Source of the DNA: Pogona vitticeps
Lineage: Eukaryota > Chordata > Lepidosauria > Squamata > Agamidae
NCBI RefSeq assembly: GCF_051106095.1
Contig: NC_135783.1
Span: forward strand, 62,058,947-62,122,946
Direction: 5' to 3'
DNA: 64,000 nt
The translations under genes were made by a program, and so were the position numbers. The notes beneath the pieces were generated by a model. It saw only the letters and a program-made list of their open reading frames with translations. It did no database searches and was not told the DNA's origin. Positions 1 through 9,822 of the stretch are shown piece after piece. The stretch's first letter is position 1. The number at the start of each line of letters is the position of its first letter.

Positions 1-470
1 CCAGTGTGCTAATAGGTGGGTCATATGTTGCAAGATGTCAGGACAAGTCTGAAATGACTACAGCTACAGTTACCAGAAGCATGCAAGTAAGACTCAATAG
101 CACTAGATTTATCTAATACTGTACAAACATTGTTAACAATGGGCCTGACTAAGCATTGAAAGTTGAAACTGAAGCCTTGGGGAGTCTGTTACTACAACAC
201 TTACTACAGTATTTGGTAATGCCATGCAAGCACATGATAGCATATCAGAATCTTCATAGCAGATATTTTACTCATGCTCTCAGTTAAATGTGGCCTTTAG
301 TTTTGCAGATTTGGGAAATATTTAAAAGTTACTGCTGTATTAGTTTGTTTAAAAACACACAATTTCCCCTTTGACTTTGGCATGCTAGTGGGATGTAATA
401 TATACATACATACATATAAATTTCATTGTTTCTGGCCATAGACCTTTACAACGTACTGACTACTATAGCA
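1..470. other. Flanking DNA, nothing recognised
   Basis: This AT-rich stretch has no coding exon or repeat that I recognise apart from a short TACA-type run near 400-420. It probably belongs to a C1orf131 intron or to DNA 3' of the exons seen, because the remaining C1orf131 exons are not visible in the window. Confidence 0.4.
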
Positions 471-1105
471 TATAAAATCCAATTAAAACAGGTAATAACC
501 TTAAAACAATTAAAACCAATAAAACCAATAAAACCAGGTGTAAGAATATTGTCATAGCACAGAACATCAATCCACTGTATTCAGCATTTACGTGGCATTA
601 TGATCCCTGACAAATCGAAGCCTCAGATTCTTAGCTGCTAGTGCAAATTGTGCTACAGCATATGTAATGTTCAACTGTGTGTCAGCGAGCAATCCTACTA
701 CTGTTTCAGTGGTGGTACAGTTAAAATACATCTGAGTGATGGGTGATAGAAATCTTTCCCTAGGATTTTTGTAGAGAGGACAGAACAGTAGATAATGAGT
801 TCCTCAATCTGGTTGCAGCCGAATACACATTTCCGTTCCTCAACTGGGATTCTTTTATACTGTATCTCCCTTTGAGATATGCTGAGGCCATCTGTCCAAA
901 TCTAAGTTCTTTAAGTGCTCTGCGAATCTGGGGAAAAGTCAATAACTCAAAATAATTTGGTTTTGCGTGATTCACCTGAAGTTGGGGATACCAGGTAGAA
1001 AAACAGGACCCAACAATAGCCGCCCTATCCTGACTAGCGTCAAGATCAAAGATCCAGTTCCTAAGGCCGCGAGAGCTTAAACTAAGGAACTGTTCCATCA
1101 GAAGG
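471..1105 (-). mobile_element. 3' end of a non-LTR retrotransposon (LINE), degenerate
   Basis: On the minus strand a broken reading frame runs about 1098 to 760. Near 780-850, in a neighbouring frame, it carries a cysteine-rich stretch (KCVFGCNQIEEL, followed by a Tyr-Cys pair), which resembles the C-terminal zinc-knuckle-like end of LINE ORF2 proteins. A T-rich tail (A-rich on the plus strand, with repeated AAAACCAAT units near 490-530) follows, as expected for a LINE 3' UTR. The copy is 5'-truncated and frameshifted. The exact family (CR1, L2 or another) is not resolved by eye. Confidence 0.5.
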
Positions 1106-1165
1106 TTATGAGAGGTTATGTGTATAAAATAGCAAATTCACTTCTTAAATATCTTGCATAATGTA

Positions 1166-1168
<3 letters not shown>

Positions 1169-1220
<52 letters not shown>
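1169..1220. repeat. (CA)n microsatellite, about 26 units
   Basis: This is an uninterrupted AC dinucleotide run of 52 bases. Its purity suggests it is length-polymorphic. It creates a spurious Cys-Val repeat in minus-strand translation. Confidence 0.98.
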
Positions 1221-1222
<2 letters not shown>

Positions 1223-2143
1223 CTGTCATTAGACAGAAGGCAGAGTTAGAAGGCAGAGTGAAAGCTCTGCTCTCCAAAATCATGAGCTGGAATTTCGTTG
1301 CCTTATTCGGAAAGAATACCACTGCAGTTAGTCCAAATAATGTGGCTGCTATCAGTCCACATAACAGCTGGGAAAGGGTGTACTTAAATTAATACCCCAA
1401 AGAACTATTGCCTAATAAGATTACCCAGTTTGGTCTCCAAACAGTTACATCAAGTTCTTATTAGGGGAGACCATAATGGCAAAGGACTAGGTGCAGAGAT
1501 GCTCTCTGTGCCACCATCTTCTTATCCACCACAAGCTAAAAGGTACAATAGGGAAGCAAGCCTCTGCTTCCCATGTGGGCGGCTGTAGGCCAAAGAATGT
1601 GGCAGAGAGCTGTTCTGCCAGAAGAGCAGGGCTTGGAAGTTTTCACTGTTTAGGCAGCAGTTGCCAACAGCCCACAGCCATGTGGCCACTGATTCACACC
1701 AGATCAGGGATTTGCGGGCGCACAGCTCCCAAAAAACCAAATAATTTCAAGCACTGCAGCAGAGAAGGGCAGTGAGCTCTGCCACTAGAGAGCTGTCTGA
1801 TTGGCAGGGGCAACCATGGAGATCAAAACAAGCTCTTTGGAAGCATGCCAAGGGGCAGGATAGTAAAACCCTCAGGTTTCAAAGTCCAGTTGTCCCCTTA
1901 ATGTGTTCCCAAACAGAACACCACCAGCCCTGGAGTCCATGTACTTAATTTTCTTCCAGTTAATGCAGGAAGGAGAGAAAATAGAAGAGAAAAAAAAAAA
2001 CAGAAAAAGCTGTATGCTGCAGTTAGCCAACAGGCCTTTGAATGCAGAGGTTGCTCCATCACCAAGAGAGGCCAGCTGTTAGAAAATGAGTTATTATGTT
2101 GGTGCTGCTTTTTTTGCTTTTATCTACAGCACATGATACAGTC
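1221..2143. other. Non-coding stretch, nothing recognised
   Basis: Short overlapping open frames on both strands around 1491-1775 have no recognisable domain and no splice context. An A-rich run lies near 1990. I see no known repeat here. Confidence 0.4.
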
Positions 2144-2243
2144 TATCGTATTTTTCCATGTAAAAGACGGTACTTTTTCCTAAAATAATTGTAGGAAAAT
2201 TGAGTGCGGTCGTAAAACTGCCTACCCTATGCTGGTCAGTGGG

Positions 2244-2560
2244 ATCTGGAGGTACCTCCATGCTGGGACCCACCCTCTCCATTTCTGTTTCTATTGATCT
2301 GAAGCAGCTCCTCCTTTCCTACAATCTGATCTGGAGTGGGGTGTGCATGCACCTCCCTGCCGGGACCCACCTCCTCCCACCCTCTCTGTTTCTGCTTCTG
2401 CTGACCTGAAGCAGTGGGCGCTCTTCCTCCTTGCCTGCAAGCTGATCCAGAGTGGGGTGTGCATGCACCTCCCTGCCCAGGATTCACCCCCTCCATTTAT
2501 GCTTCCGTTTCCACTGCTGTTTCTGCTGCTGCTGACCACCAGGTTGGGGTTTTTTCCCCA
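2244..2560. repeat. Degenerate tandem repeat inside the Tigger-type element
   Basis: Three diverged units begin at about 2244, 2329 and 2444. Units two and three are 115 bp apart and share a GAGTGGGGTGTGCATGCACC block followed by a CT-rich part ending in CTGAAGCAG. The first unit is shorter and more diverged. The array lies between the left inverted repeat and the transposase remnant. Confidence 0.75.
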
Positions 2561-2976
2561 ATTTGGACACGTTCACAGTCACCTCTGGTGTTGGCAGTGC
2601 AGTCACTGAGCCCATAAATATGTCAGAATTTTTTTTTAAAAGCGACTGTCTTACTCTGCAAAATTCAAACTGAATGTAATCAGTTATGCAAAAAAGCATG
2701 GAAATAAAGCTGCAGAGAGACAATTTGGACCTCCTCCCACTGAGTGTATGATCAGACAGTGGAGAAAACAGGAAGAACAACTCCTTAAGATGCCAAAAAA
2801 GAAAAAAAAGCCTTAAGAGGAAAATCAGCAAAATGGCCAAACTTGGAGCAGAGGCTTAAGACTTGGATTCTGGAGCAGTGTTAGAGTGGGATATGTGTAT
2901 CAACCAAGCTTATTCAACATCAGGCAAGCATGTTTGAAAGTGAAATGAAGATGGTTGATATTACAGGAAAGGCAAA

Positions 2977-3573
2977 ATGGTGCTTCAATTTCATGAAGAG
3001 AGAAGGGCTAGCACAAAAATGCCACCTGTTTATGAGGATAAAATCCAGCCGTTTCACTCCTCTGTCACACAGCTTTGGAAAGAATTTGATTTTGGACCAA
3101 GTCAGATTGCAAACATGGATGAGGTGCCTCTCAATTTTGATGTGCCTTCCAACAGAACAGTTGATGTGAAAGGAATCAAAACAGTGGCAATCAAAACAAG
3201 TGGCCATGAAAAGACACACTATACTGCTATGCTTTCATGCTGTGCAGATGGTATTAAACTGCCTCCTATGCTTATTTTTAAGAGGAAAACTTATTCTAAA
3301 GAGACCATACCACGTGGCATTATTGTGCAAGTTCATGAGAAGGGATGGATGAATGAAGACGTCACAGCCATTTGGTTTGCAAAGGTTTGGTCCAGAAGAC
3401 CTGGAGGGCTCTTAGAGAAGCCGGCTCTACTTGTCTTTGATCAGTTCCGAGCACATTTAACAGAAAAGACAAAAAAAGGTTGCATCGGATTTGCGAACAC
3501 ATCTAGCAGTTATTCCCGGTGGACTTACATGTCAGCTACAGCCACTATATGTTTCAATCAACAAGCCATTTAA
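2977..3573 (+). pseudogene. pogo/Tigger-type transposase remnant
   Basis: The open frame of 198 codons carries the middle of a DDE transposase. The first catalytic Asp is residue 48 (in NMDE) and the second is Asp155 (in LLVFDQFRAHL). The block GHEKTHYTAMLSCCADG matches this family's core. The N-terminal helix-turn-helix DNA-binding region is not in frame. After a run of seven A at 3471-3477 the family sequence continues one frame over, reading LAVIPGGLTCQLQPLYVSIN. There the position expected to hold the third Asp (LQPLD) is Tyr. The copy is therefore frameshifted and lacks one catalytic residue. Confidence 0.85.
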
Positions 3574-3897
3574 AATCCTGATGAGAGGAGAATGGAATAG
3601 ATGGATTCAAAAAGCAGGTGGTAACTTGACACTGACAGGAAGAGAAGCTGAAGAAACTGATGTTTGAAACTACTAATAGTGATGCAGAAGAAAGCAATGG
3701 TGCAAATAGAGGCTGAATGAAGTTATTTGCTCAGCTAAGGGTGATGCATAATATAGTACTGGCTTGTAAATGTTGCCTAATTACTAAATAAAATGTGTTC
3801 CTTTCTAATGTTTAAAATATTGATTTCTGATTTTTGGGTTAAAAAAGTGGGGGGCGTCTTGTACATGGCGGCATCTTATACATGAAAAAACATGATA

Positions 3898-5242
3898 TAT
3901 GGCTAACTGTACACAATCTATACCACAGTTACAACTGGTGGCCCTCCAAATATTGTTTGACTATCATCCCCATCAGCCTCAGTGTGCACAATGAAAGGTG
4001 ACAGATTAGACACTATACTCCAAGACCATCTGGAATACCTCATTTCGTCTGGCGATAATTTATACACATAGACACTGAAGTAAATAATAATAGATATCTT
4101 AACATGATAACTAGGATATTTGGTTAAAACTTTAACAGTATAATGAAGTGCTGACTCAGAAGGAAAAAAAAGTGACCTCTTAAACAAATTGCACATCTTT
4201 ATTGATAGCACAGTCATATGTACGTCTGCTTGGAAGCCCTGTGAAGTCAGGAGGATTAATTTCTGAGTTCACCGGGACTTTCTCCAAGCCAAGTGTCTCT
4301 AGCATTATCTGCAGTGTAAAGGACTGCCTGTTGCCAGTATCCTCTCTCCCTCACCATGGTGTTTTCTTTTTTTAAAAGTCACAGAGTCTTGGATTATCAT
4401 AAAATCAATAATTCCAGAACATTAGAAAGACTGGTGCTTCACCAACCAATGTTTCATTATTAAATCCATCTCTCTTATGCCACAAAGCCATTCTTCTAAA
4501 GAACTGGGGTTGGAAGATGTTGTAATTATGGTTGCCATACGGAGATACATAAGCAAGCCTATATCTTCTTGAGCCATAGAACATATTCAGAAGGTCTTTA
4601 ATTTCAAAATACATCCATCAATCTTTATGTGACACCTAGAATAATCTTCTTACATACTGGTTTGGCTGGGGTATAACCAGTTTAGTTTGGCTGCAAACTG
4701 AAACATATTCTCTTTAAAGCAAGCCCAACTTGCAATGACAACATGACATAATCAGTCAAGCTTTGAAAACAACTTTTGCTTACACATGCAGCCACTTTAT
4801 CGCTCAAACATTTAGGACACTGAACTATGATTTGAAGTTAGTTTACTGCTATAATGTGTTTTGTAGCTAACAAGCCCAGTGTCACTGTTCATACAAAATG
4901 GAAAGTTTTTGGTAATTAGAGGCTTCCTGGTTAGACTGCTCACACTGTGGAGGGAAGAACAAAGATGCTTTGAAAATTCATTCCACGACATCTGAAGGAG
5001 AGATGCGATGGCTGGGGGGGGGGGGGGGAACCTGAAAAAATTGGAAACTTTCAGGAGCTTAGAAAAATAACCATATATACTATAGTACTTTCTCTTTTGA
5101 AATGAAAGAGATGCTTTCTCAAACTAGGGTTTCCTCACTCAACATGCCAGGCAAAGTATAGTATGACATTTGTTTGCAAGACAGTCTATTGAATTAGACA
5201 ATGAAAACTGCTTCTCTACTTAATTTGATTTCATTACCTTAC
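3898..5242. other. Non-coding DNA 3' of C1orf131 exon 2
   Basis: This is probably C1orf131 intron. A short block at about 3930-3990 resembles one end of a palindromic hAT-type miniature element (GGCCCTCCAAATATTG). There is a G homopolymer near 5017-5028. A 69-codon minus-strand frame at 4405-4614 has no recognisable domain. No further C1orf131 exon was found. Confidence 0.4.
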
Positions 5243-5601
5243 CTTAGAAACATTAACTTCACTATTATCCCATTTGTTTTTCTTCTTTTTAGGCTGACCA
5301 TGAAATGTCACAACTTCAACTTCTGCCATGTTTCCCTGCTGGTCAGATTTCAGCTGGGCAGCATTGGAGGAACTGAATTCTGGGATACACTTTTCCTGAT
5401 TAATACAGTCATAAGCCAGTTCCTCTTTCAGGCTATCAAAAAAGTTGGAGGACTTTTTCCTCTTGCCTGGAGTTACTGCACCAAATTCAGAATTCACATA
5501 TCTGTCTTCTGATAAATTATTACTGGCTGTCTTTGTTGCTGTCGCCAGTGGATTTCTTTTTTGCCTTTTTCGCTTTTTGTTTTCATCACGTACTGGTTTG
5601 C
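5243..5601 (-). CDS. C1orf131: C1orf131 coding exon 2
   Basis: The exon is 359 nt, entering in phase 1 and leaving in phase 0. The acceptor is TTATATTACAG and the donor GTAAGG. It starts by completing the Gly of LYDFGKPVRDENKK and ends at NSEVNVSK. It carries basic nuclear-localisation-like runs and the diagnostic VVTFHG motif. Confidence 0.9.
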
Positions 5602-8600
5602 CTGTAATATAAAAACAAACTCTTGTCAGTCTCCACATTTAGCTAAAGAAAGAAAGAAAGATTCTTCAGTGCCATGTTATTAGTGTAATCTGTTGAAATA
5701 TTGTTTGCAGTTGACTCACAAACGATTGCCTGTTTAAATCACGGCTTCTTAAGGTATCTGAACACAAAAAACTTGTTCCTGGCTTATTTTCTCATCACCC
5801 ACCCTGAAACAGGGAACAGAAAAGACAGGCAAGCCCCCTCCCCCCAAAAATTAAATGAAGCAATCAAGCCATTATTTGATTGGCATGGCTTAAGCAACAA
5901 ACCATGATTAATACAAACCACAGCTTATTATACCGTGCAGATAAGGTTGCTATATCACCAAGATACCCAGGTACAGTATTATCTGGATTCTAGTTATCCA
6001 CTGGGTGCCTGTTTGCAGAGGCTCACAACTTGACCAGGGGGCACTGAAGCTTTATATTAGAGATAAAAGCCCACAGTTGATGATGCAATCAGCCTTCTGC
6101 AGGCACAGCTCTGCCAATAGGATTTCAGCTAATATGTGCAGTCACCATTGTACCCAATAGTCTTGTAACAAAGTCTTGTATCTTCTGATCAACCTTCTGC
6201 ATGTTCAGTCAATGAATGAAGTCTCATGGTGATGGTTGACATTCTCCATTTCCTTAGAGATTTAAAACTGGAAAGTGAGCCACTTCTCACTATTCTGGGT
6301 AAATGCTTCAATGTGGAGAAAAAGCAATAGGAATGAATGGGGATGAGAGGAAGGATGCAACTAACAAAGTACAGAAAAGTAGACAAAAGCTGCAACTGTC
6401 ATAATGAAATTATGGTGCCACAGTTTCTGTAGTTCTTGAGGCAACATACCTGATGTGACAATATTATGCATTTCTAAGAGATTTCCAGAAAAATGTAGGT
6501 TTTATCCATATGTTCCTAGAAGCTGAGCTGGATACCACACAGACTCCCACTACCCCTTGCCAATTTCGCCCCTGAATCTACCTTACTCCCTTTGACAGTT
6601 AAACTTCTACTTGTAAAAATTACAGTCATTATGTGTTTTCTGTTTCATCAGTTCAAATATTCAGTGTCATAGGCAAGAGTATTCTTGAATGAAAATCAAA
6701 TCAAGGAGCTAAGCTTTTTCCTTGACCTTGAACAAATAAGTTCTTAATTCAGAAGACTGACTAATCGCCACTCCTTTTGATGAGGTCAGTGACAAGGTTA
6801 GGAAAATGTTGTTTCACCACCTACAAGGCAACGTTATCCACTTTCTAGGAATGTCAGAAAAAGTCCCGTAAATATCATAGTACTCACAAGGCAGCAAATT
6901 GTCACTTTTAAGGAATAGTACATACCCTCTACCACAACTGTCTGATCACCAAACAGAATCACATAAATTCTTGACACACAGCACTAAACTTCTAAAGATG
7001 TTTCAAGTCACATGATCATAGATGGATAAGCCAAAGAAAGATGAACTGTATCTGCTTATGAGTATTCTCAGGAAACACAACATGTCTGATTCTTTCAATG
7101 TCGTTTGTAACAGGCAACTTCTGAGTGGGAAGAACTTGATTCCCACACCTGAATGTTTGGTGGGCAACACCACAACCTCTCAGCTTTTCACCTCTCTCAG
7201 AAACCTTGGGAGAACCATTTGCCATTTCAATGCAACACATGCACTATGTTTAGTCAGAAATAGGAAGTGACAGGCTGGTCTCTTCCAATTTCTTAAAAAG
7301 GCTAAGTCTGGATTAAATGAGGCTGGAAGGCAAAATTACATTTAAAGGGCATATTTCTTTCCTTGTAGGTTCTTCAGTAAAATTGGGGCAGGGGGTGTGT
7401 GGCTGGATAACCACATAGTGAGGCTTGAGAGGCTGAGAGAAGGATCTCCTGGAAAATCATGAAAAGCAGATGAAGTGGAGTGTCATTAGCACATTGGTGG
7501 TACCAAACTACAAAATTCTGGACAGCCTCATTCAGGTTTTTCATGCGTGTATGAAATAGTAGTGGGAATCATGGAACTCTGAGACATTCCACAGGCCAAG
7601 GAGTTGAAGAGACATCCCCTAGCACCATTGCCATTCATAATGTGACAACAAGCAAGGGAAAATCCCAGATACACTTCTAACCGAAACACAAAGCAAACGT
7701 CAGGGCTATTTTTCAACAAGTGTAAATGGTAGTCAACAGAAGAGGGTATCCTATAGACTATCTTGACTGCTGCCATTGGTGTTGCCAACATTTAGGCTGC
7801 CCTTTGCTATGTAAAGTTCAGCATCCTTTTTCCTGCTGGCAACATGGGCCCGATATTGTGCAGCAATATTGGGCCATTTCCTGGTGTTTAGAATTGTGGG
7901 CAGAGAACCACAATATCCCTCATTTTTGGTTTTTAAAGAACTGAATTGTCTCTCTCACAGGAGCAAAAGTTACAGGGAAAGGTTGCTTTCCACCCTGCTG
8001 CTGGGGACTTCTACTTTTTTCTAACTGCAAAAATTCAAACTGTGTTTTGCCGCTACCAGAGAACCACCCAAACACATGTTCCCTCCCCAATCCTTTGTAG
8101 AATGAAACAAACAACCACACAGGCAAAACATGGTTTGAATTATTGCAATTAGAAAAGAGTAGAAGACCCCAGCAGCAATGGATGGAAAGGGGGTCCAGAT
8201 TGGAAGGATGGTGATTTGTATTAAACTTTACATCATGTGATGATTGAAAACACCTGGAATTCACCTATGCCAATTCCAGTAAAAACCGAAAAATGTTTTC
8301 TATTGTAGTTGCATGCTAATATATCTACCTCACTGGAAAAGTTTTTGGGCTGTCTAGAAGTACTTTGGGTTTCGGTGACACCTTTGAGTACTTGACCGCT
8401 ACATGCTGCTCAATTATTTGACATCAGTTACGTCTCAAATCTGCTTTGAGGTGTTTTGCTTATTTCTATTTGTTTCATTTAAAGTAAAATATTTGATGGT
8501 TGTTGTGGGTTTTTCGGGCTCTTTGGTCGTGTTCTGAAGGTTGTTCTTCCTAATGTTTCGCCAATCTCTATGGCCAGCATCTTCAGAGGACAAGAGTCAG

Positions 8601-9477
8601 AGCTGGGTAATTGTGGTGATCAGTGTGTTTTTTGTTGTGGGTGTATTGTTGTGGCCAGGTATATACTGGAACCACAAAACGCAGCATCCACACCAGAATC
8701 AAAGAACCTGAGAGACACTGCAGACTAAAACAACCGGAAAAATCGGCAGTAGCTGGCAGTGAAAGCCTTTGAGAATATATTAAAAGATTTCTCATCCTTC
8801 TATCAGGACTCTGTTAATGGGGACTAACCTAAAATCAAACATCAGCTGCAGCCAGGGAATCAGAAGACAGATCTGGAAGGACAATTGTGAAGCAACTAAA
8901 AAGATTTGTACCAATTAGGATTATCACTGGAAACCAAGGCCAAGATCACTACCCACACAATCACTCATTTTCTATATATTATTAGGCACATGTGAAACCT
9001 AGCCAGTTGATGAAAACGGACAGGGGGAGATCAATTAATTCAAAATGTTGGAGAAGAGATTTATGGATATCGTGGGGCCCCGAAAGACGAACTAATTATA
9101 TCCCTCTATCACAAATAGGCATCTACCTACACGTGGTCACACACTAAGGAAAGGCTTCCCACAGAGGACCTCTGTAACGTGTGAATAGTAGCGTGTGCCG
9201 CAGAGCAACAAAAAGGTAGGCCGAAGGTGGAGCGAGAGGAGGATGAAGCAGAATTAAAGAGACACGTGTTAGACCCCTCCCACGTAGATAAACGGGGAGC
9301 CGCCTGACTCAAACGATCTCCTCGAGTCCCGCGGCTCCTTTACGCACCAAAATCATACAGGTCGTTCAGGACGGCGTCTAGCAGGCGGCTGGCGGGGATG
9401 AGACTTTTCGCTGTATCTGCATCATCCTCCGGCACGAGCTCGCTGTCGGTCCCCCTCGCCTTGCCGTCTTTCCCCAT
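5243..9477 (-). CDS. C1orf131: C1orf131 homolog, 5' part (coding exons 1-2)
   Basis: This gene-level entry joins exon 1 (9477-9348) to exon 2 (5601-5243); together they encode 163 residues in frame. Human C1orf131 is a small basic nucleolar protein of the ribosomal small-subunit processome, regarded as the counterpart of yeast Faf1. The evidence is the N-terminal motif LLDAVLNDLYDFG, a Lys/Arg-rich segment after the junction, SSNFFDSLKEEL, and EVVTFHGQPKKKK, which match the human protein's order of motifs. Both splice sites are canonical: donor GTGCGT and an acceptor ending TTACAG. The conserved C-terminal part (around HRFGITGY in human) is not found between 1 and 5242, so the gene continues past the window start. 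It is head to head with GNPAT, as in human. Confidence 0.88.
5602..8496. other. C1orf131 intron 1, distal part
   Basis: There are no exons and no clear large repeat. A short near-perfect inverted repeat around GGCCCGATATTG lies near 7847-7875. The remaining open frames are short and unsupported. Confidence 0.5.
8497..8657 (-). mobile_element. Penelope-like element terminal region, inverted
   Basis: Read on the minus strand, this has the typical squamate Penelope-like terminal sequence: a CCACAACAA-type start (near 8640), TCCTCTGAAGATGCTGGCC and GGCGAAACATTAGGAAGAAC, then CCGAAAAACCCACAACAACC. A related copy on the plus strand is at 13636-13917. Here it abuts an oppositely oriented coding fragment of the same kind of element. 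Confidence 0.75.
8556..8586 (-). ncRNA. Hammerhead-ribozyme-like core in Penelope-like end
   Basis: On the minus strand, CTGAAGA (8586-8580) is followed by a 20-nt segment able to form a wobble-rich helix (GCUGG against UUGGC) and then GAAA (8559-8556). This is the conserved hammerhead arrangement CUGANGA, helix II, GAAA. Penelope-like retroelements are known to carry such motifs. Stems I and III were not verified, so activity is uncertain. Confidence 0.45.
8658..8790 (+). mobile_element. Penelope-like element, end of GIY-YIG endonuclease domain
   Basis: The frame from 8662 to 8754 reads YTGTTKRSIHTRIKEPERH and continues to QPEKSAVA. This is the C-terminal portion of the GIY-YIG endonuclease of Penelope-like elements (pattern TGR-S-TRIKEH-R-RL-QPEKSAVAEH). 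It is followed by GTGAAAGCCTTTGAGAATA, the usual end of these elements in squamates. It points away from the terminal repeat immediately to its left, so the copy is internally inverted. No complete domain remains. Confidence 0.7.
8791..9347. other. C1orf131 intron 1, promoter-proximal part
   Basis: CpG content rises toward 9300. I see no repeat or exon apart from the start of the CpG-rich promoter zone. Confidence 0.5.
9348..9477 (-). CDS. C1orf131: C1orf131 coding exon 1
   Basis: The start codon at 9477-9475 opens MGKDGKARGTDSEL. The exon ends with LLDAVLNDLYDF plus one base, before the donor GTGCGT. This frame, rather than the longer overlapping one from 9578, is chosen because it joins exon 2 in frame and gives the conserved LLDAVL-LYDFG motif. 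Confidence 0.88.
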
Positions 9478-9553
9478 TCCTCCAGCCCAAAGGAAGTCAG
9501 CCAAACAACGCGCAGAAAGAAGAGTTTTGTCCCCCCGCGACCACCATCAGGCC

Positions 9554-9565
9554 CAAAATGGCGGC
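9554..9565 (+). promoter_or_regulatory. YY1-like site
   Basis: CAAAATGGCGGC matches the YY1 core AANATGGCGGC. The ATG inside it also opens a 15-codon frame ending at 9605, upstream of the GNPAT start. If transcription begins before it, that frame would act as an upstream ORF. Confidence 0.5.
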
Positions 9566-9762
9566 GCCTACTGAGCACTTCCGCCCTTCACCCGCCACTG
9601 ACTGACAGGCTCCCTCCTTCGGACTTGGCGTGAAAAGCAAGGAGGCCGACCCGCGGGGGCAGGTTAATGGGCGCTGCCGGTCTCCGGCCGAGGGAAGCCC
9701 GGTAGAGGGGGAGTGAGCTCAGCCGACCGGGCAAGGGGTGCTGCTGCAAGGGGAAGCCGGCA

Positions 9763-9822
9763 ATGACAGCGGCGGCGGCGGCGGCCGGGGCGATCCCTCG
9801 GCGGGGGCCCCCCATGTACTCG
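9763..9822 (+). CDS. GNPAT: GNPAT coding exon 1
   Basis: Twenty codons from ATG 9763 encode an Ala-rich start (six consecutive Ala from a GCG/GCC run) ending MYS, before donor GTAGGT. The Tyr-Ser end matches the human exon-1 end (LLYS). The in-frame ATG at 9814 is an alternative start. This exon is less certain than the others because its N-terminus is not conserved. Confidence 0.75.

Larger units (their letters stand above)
2146..3895 (+). mobile_element. pogo/Tigger-type (Kanga-like) Tc1-mariner DNA transposon, inactive
   Basis: The element is about 1.75 kb and is flanked by TA dinucleotides at 2144-2145 and 3896-3897, the target duplication of the Tc1/mariner superfamily. The ends form imperfect inverted repeats of about 25 bp, reading TCGTATTTTTCCATGTAAAA at the left and TCATGTTTTTTCATGTATAA inward from the right. 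Inside are a tandemly repeated GC-rich 5' region (about 2244-2560) and a transposase remnant (about 2930-3670). The transposase sequence, with NMDE and a GHEKTHYT block, is of the pogo/Tigger DDE type. Several lesions mark it as an old, dead copy. Confidence 0.85.

Noticed and set aside
4405-4614. 69-codon minus-strand frame
   Set aside because: It has a plausible-looking composition but no homology, splice sites or repeat identity.
1-5242. Remaining C1orf131 exons
   Set aside because: I looked on the minus strand for the conserved C-terminal motifs (around HRFGITGY and LGAKPPKK of human) and found none, so they are assumed to lie beyond the window.
5201-5512. 103-codon plus-strand frame
   Set aside because: It is antisense to C1orf131 exon 2, which has homology and matching splice sites.
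7847-7875. Short palindrome around GGCCCGATATTG as a regulatory site
   Set aside because: It is a single occurrence without context; it could be chance and matches no site I know.
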